A DNA stretch of 64,000 bases from Enterobacter sp. RHBSTW-00994. Lineage in GTDB: Bacteria; Pseudomonadota; Gammaproteobacteria; Enterobacterales; Enterobacteriaceae. Within the stretch, counting starts at the first letter, position 1. Each line of letters begins with the position of its first letter. The notes beneath the pieces are model-generated. The model saw nothing but the letters and a program-made list of their open reading frames with translations, made no database searches and was not told where the DNA came from. The position numbers were made by a program, and so were the translations under genes. Below, in pieces: positions 1-7,947 of this stretch. The stretch spans positions 2,436,588-2,500,587 of the forward strand of contig NZ_CP056199.1 in assembly GCF_013782625.1 (NCBI RefSeq). Reading direction: 5' to 3'.

Positions 1-672
1 CATGTACAGTTCGCGAGGAGTATCGACCTGCTCAATTCGCCCGTTGTTGAACACCGCCACCCGGTCAGACATCGAGAGCGCTTCGCCCTGATCGTGGGTG
101 ACGAAAATAAAGGTAATACCCAGTTCCTGCTGAAGTTTCTTCAGTTCAAACTGCATCTGTTCCCGGAGCTTAAGATCGAGTGCCCCTAAAGGCTCATCAA
201 GCAGCAACACCCGAGGCTCATTGACCAGGGCGCGCGCAATGGCAACACGCTGACGTTGCCCGCCGGAAAGCTGCGACGGTTTACGTTTATCGGCAAAACC
301 CAGACCGACCTTTTCCAGCGCATCGCGCGCCTGCGATTGCCGTTTTTTCTTGTCGATGCCTTTCACCATCAGGCCGTAAGCCACATTCTCGAGGATCGAC
401 ATATGCGGGAACAGCGCGTAATCCTGAAACACAGTGTTCACATCGCGCTCCCAGGGCGGGAGCGCGCTGGCTTCTTTACCGAAAATCGTGATCGTACCGC
501 CACTCAACTGCTCAAAGCCCGCAATCAGACGCAGGCAGGTGGTTTTGCCGGAGCCCGAAGGCCCCAGCATGGAGAAAAACTCCCCGTCACGAATAGCAAT
601 GGTGACACCATCCACAGCCCGAACGTCACCGTACAGGCGGGAAACATCATTAAACTCTACCGCGTACGTCAT
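1..672 (-). CDS. ydcT: ABC transporter ATP-binding protein, YdcT/PotA type (3' end outside window)
   Basis: This is the ATPase of a spermidine/putrescine-type ABC importer, acting at the cytoplasmic face of the inner membrane. The minus-strand translation from the ATG at 672 shows the Walker A GPSGSGKTT, the Q-loop (VFQDYALFPH), the signature LSGGQRQRVAIARAL, the Walker B LLLDEPLGALD and the H-loop FVTHDQ, in the usual order. The coding region runs off the left edge before the C-terminal regulatory domain. It starts 18 bases after the stop of the periplasmic binding protein gene on the same strand, so the two are co-transcribed, matching the ydcS-ydcT order of E. coli. The symbol rests on this synteny with ydcS and ydcR. 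Confidence 0.9.
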   Translation of the reverse strand, partial: MTYAVEFNDVSRLYGDVRAVDGVTIAIRDGEFFSMLGPSGSGKTTCLRLIAGFEQLSGGTITIFGKEASALPPWERDVNTVFQDYALFPHMSILENVAYGLMVKGIDKKKRQSQARDALEKVGLGFADKRKPSQLSGGQRQRVAIARALVNEPRVLLLDEPLGALDLKLREQMQFELKKLQQELGITFIFVTHDQGEALSMSDRVAVFNNGRIEQVDTPRELYM

Positions 673-689
673 GCTCTGCTCCCGGGCGA

Positions 690-1835
690 TTAACGGCCGC
701 CCATGATGGCGATGTAATCCTGCGTCCAGCGGCTGTAAGGGACAAATTTCCCACCTTCCGCAATCGGCGTTTTCCAGAACATAATTTTGTCGAAGTAGTT
801 ATATCCGTTGGTTTCACACCCTTTGTCGCCCAATAGCGTGCTGGCTTTACATCCTTCAGCCACCACCGGCAACGAGCCAAACCATGCCGCCAGATCGCCC
901 TGCACTTTTGGCGTCAACGACCAGTTCATCCACTTATAGGCACACATCGGATGTTTCGCTTCGGCATGCAGCATGGTGGTATCAGCCCAGCCGGTGACCC
1001 CCTCTTTCGGGAACACGGTTGCTATAGGCTGGTTTTCACCTTTCAGGGCGTTCGCCTGATAGGGCCAGGCGCTGGATGCCACCACACCTTCATTTTTGAA
1101 GTCACTCATTTGTACCGTGGTGTCATGCCAGTAGCGGTGAATCAACGCATGCTGATCGCGAAGCACTTTCAGAACGGCGGCATACTGTTTTTCCGTGAGC
1201 TGGTACGGATCGGTGATCCCCAGCGCTGGCTGTGTGGCTTTCACAAACAACGCGGCATCGGCGATGTAAATCGGGCCATCATAGGCCTGGACGCGGCCCT
1301 GGTTGGTTTTGCCGTCCGGCAGATCCTGTTTGACGAATACCACGCTCCAGCTGTCTGGTGGTGTCGGGAAGGTTTTGGTGTTATACATCAGCAGGTTTGG
1401 CCCCCACTGATACGGCGTACCGTACACCTTGCCCCCCACGTTGAACCACTCACCTTTGACGATGCGCGGGTCGATGGTTTTCCAGTTTGGAATGAGGTCG
1501 GGATTAATCGGCTGGACGCGTTTACCCATTACAAGGCGAAGAGAGGCATCACCGGATGCCGTTACCAGGTCATATCCGCCTTTCGCCATCAGGCTGACCA
1601 TCTCATCGGAGGTCGCAGCGGTTTTAACATTCACCGCACAACCCGTCTCTTTTTCAAACGGGGTCACCCAGTCATAATTTTTATCCGTCTGACCGCGTTC
1701 GATGTATCCCGGCCAGGCAATAATATCCAGTCGTCCTTCCCCATCGCCGATAGCCTTTGGTGGCTCAGCGGCTTGCACGGTCATGATGGTCATACCGAGC
1801 GCACACAGGCTGCTGCGGGCAAATTTTTTGCTCAT
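690..1835 (-). CDS. ydcS: Polyamine-type ABC transporter periplasmic binding protein YdcS
   Basis: A 381-residue periplasmic solute-binding protein of the PotD/PotF family that would deliver putrescine or a related compound to the YdcT/U/V importer; the E. coli homologue has also been linked to polyhydroxybutyrate synthesis. The first ~22 residues form a Sec signal peptide (basic MSKKFARSS, hydrophobic core, AQA-type cleavage site). The rest shows family hallmarks such as DIIAWPGYIERG near the mature N-terminus and the C-terminal WTQDYIAIMGGR. Start ATG at 1835 is preceded by a plausible AGGAG. It is the first gene of the ydcST operon and lies downstream of ydcR on the same strand, with about 300 bases between them. 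Confidence 0.92.
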   Translation of the reverse strand: MSKKFARSSLCALGMTIMTVQAAEPPKAIGDGEGRLDIIAWPGYIERGQTDKNYDWVTPFEKETGCAVNVKTAATSDEMVSLMAKGGYDLVTASGDASLRLVMGKRVQPINPDLIPNWKTIDPRIVKGEWFNVGGKVYGTPYQWGPNLLMYNTKTFPTPPDSWSVVFVKQDLPDGKTNQGRVQAYDGPIYIADAALFVKATQPALGITDPYQLTEKQYAAVLKVLRDQHALIHRYWHDTTVQMSDFKNEGVVASSAWPYQANALKGENQPIATVFPKEGVTGWADTTMLHAEAKHPMCAYKWMNWSLTPKVQGDLAAWFGSLPVVAEGCKASTLLGDKGCETNGYNYFDKIMFWKTPIAEGGKFVPYSRWTQDYIAIMGGR

Positions 1836-1985
1836 TAGATTTACTCCTGTCGCAATGAAATTTAGCGGCAGCCGTGCCGTAAAAATATCTCCCTAACTAA
1901 ACGTAGACCGCGTAAATGCGCCGCACCCGACGCGTCGGGGAAATTTCACCAGGTTGTGACCGAGGGCGCATTCCCCGTTAACTGG

Positions 1986-1992
1986 ATTATAG
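1986..1992 (-). promoter_or_regulatory. Candidate sigma-S-like -10 element for ydcS
   Basis: Read on the minus strand this is CTATAAT, about 150 bases upstream of ydcS. The C immediately before TATAAT is the feature favoured by sigma-S, and ydcS is known to be stationary-phase induced in E. coli. No good -35 is visible, which also fits sigma-S. This is inference from motif and position only. The rest of the 1836-2137 gap holds the terminator listed next and no gene. Confidence 0.4.
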
Positions 1993-2042
1993 ACAAGGGG
2001 TTAGCGATGAGAGGCAGTATGCAGATTTCCTATGATGCAAAC

Positions 2043-2072
2043 GAAAAAGCGCCGCGAGATATTCGCAGCGCC
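2043..2072 (-). terminator. Intrinsic terminator downstream of ydcR
   Basis: A 9-bp stem (GCGCCGCGA paired with TCGCAGCGC, one mismatch or wobble) around a 5-base loop, followed on the minus strand by a run of T (the AAAAA at 2044-2048 on the + strand). It lies about 65 bases past the ydcR stop and would separate ydcR from ydcST. Confidence 0.7.
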
Positions 2073-2137
2073 TTTTAAAAATAAGGAAGGGTTATTTCCA
2101 GAGCAATATAATACGTCGATTAAAACAGGCAGTGTAT

Positions 2138-3547
2138 TTATTCCAGCATTTCACTAATTAATTGACCCAACTGGCGCACAGCGTGTTCCTCTCGCTCTCC
2201 CCATGCCCACGACGTATTGAACCGAAAGAAAGGCGTCCAGGCATCCGATGTCGAAAACATTTTCCCCGGCGCAATGCTGATATGGTGGGTTAAGGCTTTC
2301 TCGCTCAAAAGCCCGGCATCCAGCGGTGCAGGCAGCTCCAGCCATAAAAAGTATCCGCTGTCATTATGGTGGATTTTGACACCAGATGGCATATGGCGTA
2401 ACAGGGCTTGCCAGGCCTGCTGTTTGCGCTCAGCAAGGGTGCGACGCAGACGTCGAAGGTGCGCGTCATAGCGTTTTGTCGCCAGATAATCCACCAGCGC
2501 CAGCTGCATAGGCGAACTGGTTGATAAGGTGCTCATTAACTGCAGATGCTGGATCCGCCGCGCATGTTTCCCCGCAGCCACCCAGCCGATGCGAAAACCC
2601 GCCACCAGGCATTTCGAGAATGAAGAGCAGTGCAACGTCATATCCTGGCTGTCCCAGGCTTTGGCGGGCAACGGTTTTTCACGGCCAAAATAGAGTTCAC
2701 TGTAGACATCATCTTCTATCAACATGACGTTGTGCTTGGTCAATAACGCAATTAAATGCGCTTTTTTCTCCGCACTCAGCGTAAATCCCAGCGGATTTTG
2801 GCTGTTGGTCATTAGCCAGCAGGCTTTCACCGGGTAATCGTTTAGCGCCTGCTCAAGCGCGTTCAGGTCGATCCCCTCACGGACATCTGCCGCAATCGAA
2901 AGCGCTTTTAGTTTCAAACGCTCCAGCGCCTGAAGCGCACCGTAAAAACAGGGATTCTCGACAATCACCCAGTCGCCCGGCTCGGTCACGGCCTGGAGAC
3001 TGAGGTTAAGCGCTTCCAGCGCCCCGGCGGTGATCACAATTTCGTCGGGTGAAATGTTCATCCCTTGCTGCGCATAACGCCGGGCAATGGCATGACGGAG
3101 ATCGACATTGCCCGGCGGCAGATTTTCAATGACGCTCATCGCCGTGGCCGTTTTACTGACGTTAGCCAGTGAGCGATTGAGTTGCTGAAGCGGGAAAAGT
3201 CTGGGGTCAGGAAACGCGGACGCAAAAGGCACAACGGAGGGATCACGGCTGGCCTGGAGTACATCAAAGATATAGGTGTTGATGTCCACCACTTCACTCC
3301 GCATCACCTGGGCAGGCGGAGCAGGCTGCTGGGATGTCGGGCGGGAGGCAACGTAGTAGCCCGACTGCGGGCGAGCAACGATTCGCCCCTGGCTTTCCAG
3401 CATCTGATACGCATGACCCACGGTCATAAAACTCATGCCACTGCTGGCAACCTGCTCTCGCAGTGACGGCAATTTGTCGCCGGGTAACCATACCCCAAGC
3501 TCAATTTGCGAGATAAGTTGCTGCGCCAGACGCTGGTATTTTTTCAT
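2138..3547 (-). CDS. ydcR: MocR-type GntR/aminotransferase-fold regulator YdcR
   Basis: 469 residues, two domains. An N-terminal GntR winged helix (residues 1-70, with LPSLREQVASSGMSFMTVGHAYQMLE) is joined to a class-I aminotransferase-like, PLP-binding domain (about 100-465). The PLP lysine lies in SSFSKCLVAGFRIGW; NSQNPLGF and EDDVYSELYFG are other fold-type I landmarks. MocR proteins sense amines or amino acids through PLP and control neighbouring genes. E. coli YdcR has this length and sits beside ydcS, so it likely controls the ydcSTUV transporter; the effector is not visible from sequence. Confidence 0.92.
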   Translation of the reverse strand: MKKYQRLAQQLISQIELGVWLPGDKLPSLREQVASSGMSFMTVGHAYQMLESQGRIVARPQSGYYVASRPTSQQPAPPAQVMRSEVVDINTYIFDVLQASRDPSVVPFASAFPDPRLFPLQQLNRSLANVSKTATAMSVIENLPPGNVDLRHAIARRYAQQGMNISPDEIVITAGALEALNLSLQAVTEPGDWVIVENPCFYGALQALERLKLKALSIAADVREGIDLNALEQALNDYPVKACWLMTNSQNPLGFTLSAEKKAHLIALLTKHNVMLIEDDVYSELYFGREKPLPAKAWDSQDMTLHCSSFSKCLVAGFRIGWVAAGKHARRIQHLQLMSTLSTSSPMQLALVDYLATKRYDAHLRRLRRTLAERKQQAWQALLRHMPSGVKIHHNDSGYFLWLELPAPLDAGLLSEKALTHHISIAPGKMFSTSDAWTPFFRFNTSWAWGEREEHAVRQLGQLISEMLE

Positions 3548-3671
3548 CAGATTCTCCTCACTTCGCGACAGTGTATATCAGCAGGAGAAAAAGAGAAGTT
3601 TTAGCGAACTGTTATGGTTATTCGTGGCGCTTTTTACCACCAGGTACGAAGCTTAAGCGGCTAGCGTGTTG

Positions 3672-3860
3672 TTACTTACGATAATCAAGTGGCGCTTTTT
3701 CTGCATGCACGGCCGCCGCCAGATGATCGAGAGTCACCATGGACGATTTGCAGAAAATGCATTTCGCGCCATGTGGATTTTTTTCTGACACATCAAAAGC
3801 GGATGTGCGGTATTGCGAGCCATGACAGCATGGGCATCGAAAATGGATATAAGAAATCAT
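3672..3860 (-). CDS. Small Cys-rich protein, YmcF/YnfQ cold-shock family
   Basis: 62 residues with two CxxC pairs (FRCPCCHG and AKCIFCKS) that look like a zinc-binding site. The segment CPCCHGSQYRTSAFDV and the motif GAKCIFCKS are, from memory, the core of the E. coli YmcF and YnfQ proteins, which are cold-shock-induced small proteins encoded near csp genes. Here no csp gene is adjacent. The start is the ATG at 3860, preceded by AGGAGA. Function is unknown in the family. Confidence 0.75.
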   Translation of the reverse strand: MISYIHFRCPCCHGSQYRTSAFDVSEKNPHGAKCIFCKSSMVTLDHLAAAVHAEKAPLDYRK

Positions 3861-4293
3861 AAGATTCTCCTGTAAACGTTAAAACGTAAATCACTAATGG
3901 GCCTTTATGGCAACAGTGGTCTGAGACAAAACTAATCAGAGTGTAAAGAAAAGACCCAAGAGAGGCTGCGGAGAGGCACAACGTGATGAGGAATGCTTTA
4001 AGAAACGACGTCAGATATTTTTTTGGATGTCAAACCGAAGAATCATTAACGCATGTCCGAGAAAAGGATGCAAGGCTTTTAATGCATAAAAGTGATAAGA
4101 AAAAAATTTTTATATTCTGAACTTTTAGCTATGCCGATAGTCGTGTACACATCTTAGCGTAACGCTGTATATCAGATTGTAAAAAATCACCATTTCATGG
4201 AACTGTTATACATAAATTTCACTTTTCTGCCTCTGATAGTCATCTGACAGACCCTATACCATAACCGCACACCGTTTGACATTGAGGCTGTGC
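3861..4293. other. AT-rich divergent intergenic region (promoters of YmcF-like gene and cyx operon)
   Basis: About 430 bases without a convincing gene between the leftward YmcF-like gene and the rightward oxidase operon. It is AT rich and presumably carries both promoters; the stretch TATACCATA near 4255-4263 is a possible -10 for the oxidase. I see no clear FNR/ArcA box and cannot identify the classic csp cold box by eye. Confidence 0.4.
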
Positions 4294-5700
4294 ATGTTTG
4301 GTTTAGATGCTTTTCATCTTGCGAGGATACAATTCGCGTTTACCGTATCCTTTCACATTATTTTCCCGGCAATAACCATCGGCCTTGCGAGTTATCTCGC
4401 GGTGCTGGAAGGTCTGTGGCTAAAAACGAAAAACCCAACCTGGCGTTCGTTGTACCATTTTTGGTCGAAGATCTTCGCCGTTAACTTTGGTATGGGCGTC
4501 GTTTCAGGTCTGGTCATGGCGTATCAGTTTGGTACGAACTGGAGCGGTTTTTCCCAGTTTGCGGGAAGTATTACTGGCCCACTTCTCACCTATGAAGTGC
4601 TGACAGCGTTCTTCCTCGAGGCAGGATTCCTCGGGGTAATGCTGTTTGGCTGGAATAAGGTTGGACCAGGGCTGCACTTCTTCGCAACCTGCATGGTTGC
4701 GCTGGGTACAATCATCTCCACCTTCTGGATCCTGGCGTCTAACAGCTGGATGCAAACCCCACAAGGCTATGAAATCGTTAACGGTCAGGTCGTCCCCGTC
4801 GACTGGTTTGCCGTGGTGTTCAACCCCTCCTTCCCCTACCGTCTGCTGCATATGTCAATTGCCGCCTTCCTGAGCAGCGCGCTGTTTGTCGGTGCTTCTG
4901 CGGCATGGCATTTACTGCGGGGAAACAATACGCCTGCCATTCGGGCGATGTTCTCAATGGCGCTGTGGATGACCCTGATTGTGGCGCCCATTCAGGCCAT
5001 GATTGGTGATATGCACGGGCTGAATACGCTAAAACATCAGCCTGCTAAAATTGCCGCCATTGAAGGTCATTGGGAAAATCCGCCCGGAGAACCGACTCCA
5101 CTGCTGCTTTTTGGCTGGCCGGATATGGAACAAGAGCGAACACGCTATGGGCTGGAGATCCCGGCGCTTGGCAGCTTAATTCTGACCCACAGTCTGGACA
5201 AACAAGTTCCCGCTCTGAAGGATTTTCCGAAGGAAGATCGTCCTAATGCCACCATTGTCTTCTGGTCGTTCCGCATTATGGCAGGCTTAGGCATGTTGAT
5301 GCTGCTGCTGGGCGTTGTCGCCGTCTGGTTACGTTACAAGCAAAAAGTGTATACCTCCCGTCCCTTCCTTTGGTTTGCTCTGTTGATGGGACCTACCGGC
5401 CTGATCGCTATTCTGGCGGGCTGGGTTACCACAGAAGTGGGTCGACAACCGTGGGTGGTTTACGGGTTACAACGCACGAAGGATGCCGTATCTGCGCATG
5501 GCGACCTGCATATGAGCATCAGTTTGCTGGCCTTTTTTGTGGTCTACACCTCGGTGTTTGGTGTGGGATATAGCTATATGGTGCGGCTCATCAAAAAAGG
5601 ACCGCAGGAACACGAAACCTTCCCGACAGAGTCCGATGGACGTCCGGCGCGCCCACTTTCTGCCGCCAGCACTGAATTTGCAACTAAGGAGAAACCATAA
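4294..5700 (+). CDS. cyxA: Cytochrome bd-type quinol oxidase subunit I (CioA/CyxA-like)
   Basis: 468 residues, multi-pass inner-membrane protein; subunit I of a cytochrome bd terminal oxidase that oxidises quinol and reduces O2 to water. The N-terminus DAFHLARIQFAFTVSFHIIFPA carries the conserved haem-ligand His of the CydA family, and TEVGRQPWVVYG is the typical GRQPW motif. It is about 50 residues shorter than E. coli CydA, with a short Q-loop, typical of the CIO/Cyx (cyanide-insensitive) class. I chose the ATG at 4294 because GAGG lies 7 bases upstream; an in-frame TTG at 4276 is less likely. First gene of a three-gene operon. The symbol follows usage for Salmonella/Citrobacter cyxAB. Confidence 0.9.
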   Translation: MFGLDAFHLARIQFAFTVSFHIIFPAITIGLASYLAVLEGLWLKTKNPTWRSLYHFWSKIFAVNFGMGVVSGLVMAYQFGTNWSGFSQFAGSITGPLLTYEVLTAFFLEAGFLGVMLFGWNKVGPGLHFFATCMVALGTIISTFWILASNSWMQTPQGYEIVNGQVVPVDWFAVVFNPSFPYRLLHMSIAAFLSSALFVGASAAWHLLRGNNTPAIRAMFSMALWMTLIVAPIQAMIGDMHGLNTLKHQPAKIAAIEGHWENPPGEPTPLLLFGWPDMEQERTRYGLEIPALGSLILTHSLDKQVPALKDFPKEDRPNATIVFWSFRIMAGLGMLMLLLGVVAVWLRYKQKVYTSRPFLWFALLMGPTGLIAILAGWVTTEVGRQPWVVYGLQRTKDAVSAHGDLHMSISLLAFFVVYTSVFGVGYSYMVRLIKKGPQEHETFPTESDGRPARPLSAASTEFATKEKP

Positions 5701-6710
5701 TGGGCATCGATCTTTCCATTATCTGGTTCGTCATTATCGTCTTCGCCACGCTGATGTATATCGTGATGGATGGCTTTGATTTGGGGATAGGTATCCTGTT
5801 CCCGGCGACGCAAAATGCCGATGACCGCGACGTGATGGTCAACAGCGTCGCCCCTGTCTGGGACGGGAATGAAACCTGGCTGGTCCTGGGAGGCGCTGCA
5901 CTGTTCGGCGCATTTCCCCTGGCTTATGCCGTAATCATTGATGCCCTCACCATTCCATTGACCTTAATGCTGATCGGGCTGATATTTCGCGGTGTTGCCT
6001 TTGAGTTCCGTTTTAAAGCAACGCCCGCACACCGTCCTTTCTGGGATAAAGCCTTTGTGGGAGGGTCCATTCTGGCCACATTTACCCAGGGCGTTGTGGT
6101 TGGCGCGGTCATTAACGGTTTTGCCGTAACCGGTCGCACCTACAGCGGCGGGCCATTTGACTGGTTTACCCTGTTTAACCTGTTTTGCGGTGTAGGGCTG
6201 GTTGTCGCCTATGCCCTGCTCGGGGCAACCTGGCTGGTGATGAAAAGCGAAAATCCACTTCAGCACCGTATGCGCCAGGTATCGAAACGCCTGCTTCTCG
6301 CCTTACTCGCTGTTATTGCGGTAATCAGTATCTGGACACCGCTGGCGCATCCGGTCATTGCCGCGCGTTGGTTTACATTACCTAATCTCTATTTCTTATT
6401 GCCTGTGCCGGTCCTGGTTGTTCTTCTCAGCCTGATCCAGTGGCGTTGCCTGAATAATAATGACAGCCATAATCTGCCGTTTGCTCTGACGTTAGGGCTT
6501 GTTTTCCTTGGCTTCAGCGGGCTTGGGATCAGCATCTGGCCGCATATTATCCCGCCGTCCATCACGCTATGGCAGGCTGCTGCGCCAGCACAAAGCCAGG
6601 GCTTTATGCTGGTAGGTGCGCTGCTGATTATTCCCATTATTTTGGTCTACACCTTCTGGAGCTATTACGTATTTCGTGGAAAAGTTCAGCATGGGGAGGG
6701 TTACCACTGA
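5700..6710 (+). CDS. cyxB: Cytochrome bd-type quinol oxidase subunit II (CioB/CyxB-like)
   Basis: 336 residues, about 8-9 membrane segments; subunit II that packs against CyxA. The N-terminus includes the family motif LYIVMDGFDLGIG-like (YIVMDGFDLGIGILFP), and NSVAPVWDGNETWLVLGG is the hallmark segment of CydB proteins. The start ATG overlaps the cyxA stop (TAATG at 5698-5702), and the stop overlaps the next small gene, so the three are translationally coupled. Shorter than E. coli CydB (379), as usual for the CIO class. Confidence 0.93.
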   Translation: MGIDLSIIWFVIIVFATLMYIVMDGFDLGIGILFPATQNADDRDVMVNSVAPVWDGNETWLVLGGAALFGAFPLAYAVIIDALTIPLTLMLIGLIFRGVAFEFRFKATPAHRPFWDKAFVGGSILATFTQGVVVGAVINGFAVTGRTYSGGPFDWFTLFNLFCGVGLVVAYALLGATWLVMKSENPLQHRMRQVSKRLLLALLAVIAVISIWTPLAHPVIAARWFTLPNLYFLLPVPVLVVLLSLIQWRCLNNNDSHNLPFALTLGLVFLGFSGLGISIWPHIIPPSITLWQAAAPAQSQGFMLVGALLIIPIILVYTFWSYYVFRGKVQHGEGYH

Positions 6711-6838
6711 TGCAACAACCTGTCTGGAAACGTCTGATGTGGCTGGCTATCATCTGGGGCGGAAGTGTCCTGGCACTGGCATCGGTCAGTATGCTCTTTC
6801 GTGTGCTGATGGCAGCCGCAGGATTTAAAACACACTAA
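6710..6838 (+). CDS. Small membrane subunit of bd oxidase, DUF2474/CydX-like
   Basis: 42 residues with one central membrane helix (LMWLAIIWGGSVLALASVSMLF). It overlaps the cyxB stop by one base (TGATG), the same arrangement as cydX after cydB. DUF2474 proteins are the small partners found with CIO-type oxidases. I infer it stabilises the haem site of the complex. Confidence 0.8.
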   Translation: MQQPVWKRLMWLAIIWGGSVLALASVSMLFRVLMAAAGFKTH

Positions 6839-6967
6839 TCTACCTTATCGGGCAGTCCGTACGCTGCCCGCTCCCCCTCGCACTTTCAGATAAACCCCAT
6901 TAACGCGCAACGGAGTATCGTGACACTCTGAAAGTAGATTCACGGTATTTATAGTTTGAGAAGAAAT

Positions 6968-7405
6968 ATGAAAAAATTCGTTGCGTTAAGTTTATTCAGT
7001 CTGGTGCTCACGGGCTGCGTGAATCCCGGTAAAGCCTCTGTTCAGCCAGAACAACTTCAGAGTCATCGGTTTGTTCTGGAAAGTGTGAATGGCAAAGCGG
7101 TGAAAACCAGCGCGACGCAACCTGAAATCAGTTTTGGGGAGTTGCAGGATCTCAGCCTGATTAAAAATATAACGGTGTCTGGCGTGATGTGTAATCGCTT
7201 TAGCGGCCAGGGGAAATTGGCCGAGGGAGAACTCAAGGTCAAAACGCTGGCGATGACCCGAAAATTATGTACTGATCCACAGCTTAATGAACTGGATCAC
7301 ACCATCAGCGATATTTTGCGCGCAGGCGTGCAGGTCGATCTGACGGAAGATCAGCTCACACTGGCAACAGCAGAAAAAACGTTGACGTTTAAGCGCGCGG
7401 AATAA
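6968..7405 (+). CDS. hslJ: Heat-shock lipoprotein HslJ (META domain)
   Basis: 145 residues. MKKFVALSLFSLVLTGC is a lipoprotein signal with lipobox LTGC, so the protein is probably anchored in the outer membrane facing the periplasm. The rest is a META domain (NGKAV...ISFGE, NRFSGQGKL, MTRKLC), the family to which E. coli HslJ (novobiocin resistance, heat induced) belongs. The ATG at 6968 follows GAGAAG; an upstream TTG at 6956 is rejected. It is convergent with ydbJ with no bases between the stops, as in the E. coli hslJ-ydbJ-nifJ neighbourhood. Confidence 0.9.
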   Translation: MKKFVALSLFSLVLTGCVNPGKASVQPEQLQSHRFVLESVNGKAVKTSATQPEISFGELQDLSLIKNITVSGVMCNRFSGQGKLAEGELKVKTLAMTRKLCTDPQLNELDHTISDILRAGVQVDLTEDQLTLATAEKTLTFKRAE

Positions 7406-7672
7406 TCAGTAGTTACCGCATGTCCCCACGGCAAGCGACTGTTCACTGCAACGTTTGCCATTGGGTAGCGCGCACATGCCAATAGCAGAACCGTCAAGCT
7501 GACGGGCAACAGACAGTGCTCCGCCAATCATCGCGCAATTAGCTTGTCCCGAGCTGGACATCGCCGCTCTCATACCCGGCGCAACATGAGCTGCCGTCGC
7601 CTGCTGGACAGGTTCACTGCTGCATGCCGACAACAATAACGCGGCACATCCTACCCAAAACGCTGAACGCAT
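7406..7672 (-). CDS. ydbJ: Small DUF333 lipoprotein YdbJ
   Basis: 88 residues: a signal peptide with lipobox (LLLSAC) followed by a DUF333 domain containing NCAMIGGALSVARQLDGSAIGMCALPNGKRC-type features (paired Cys, the conserved G-x-C-x-LPNG-x-C). I take the ATG at 7672, with GGGGAAAAAG upstream, rather than the longer reading from 7723. Function unknown. Its stop abuts the hslJ stop on the other strand. Confidence 0.85.
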   Translation of the reverse strand: MRSAFWVGCAALLLSACSSEPVQQATAAHVAPGMRAAMSSSGQANCAMIGGALSVARQLDGSAIGMCALPNGKRCSEQSLAVGTCGNY

Positions 7673-7892
7673 TCTTTTTCCCCCATACCCATAGATGTTG
7701 CGAAACCTAAGCATAATAGGCATCGGTCGGCGCTACGTCGAGAGCACAACTGCGTATTTATGCGATACAGAAACAAATTCTCGCACTTTTTCCACCAAAA
7801 TATTGATCTACTCATTGATGGCGCGAATATCGAGGACACAAAAGCGAAAATCGTAAAACCGGACTTTTGCTAAAATAAAGAAATAATATTCA

Positions 7893-7925
7893 GGGCCTGT
7901 TGCCGTTTTACGGGCCCCTTTTTTG
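7893..7925 (+). terminator. Terminator-like hairpin in the nifJ leader
   Basis: GGGCC (7893-7897) pairs with GGCCC (7913-7917) and is followed by C and six T. It ends only about 22 bases before the nifJ start codon, with a -10-like TAAAAT some 20 bases upstream of the hairpin. No gene on the + strand ends here, so it sits in the nifJ leader and could act as an attenuator. Confidence 0.6.
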
Positions 7926-7947
7926 CGCAATGTAAGGGTGTCGTCCT

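Noticed and set aside
951-1838. Long + strand ORF of 295 codons opposite ydcS
   Set aside because: Shadow of the ydcS coding sequence; no domain, and the minus-strand protein is clearly real.
6895-6902. CCCCATTA upstream of hslJ as a sigma-32 -10 element
   Set aside because: It fits the heat-shock -10, but no CTTGAA-like -35 lies at the right distance, so I did not list it.
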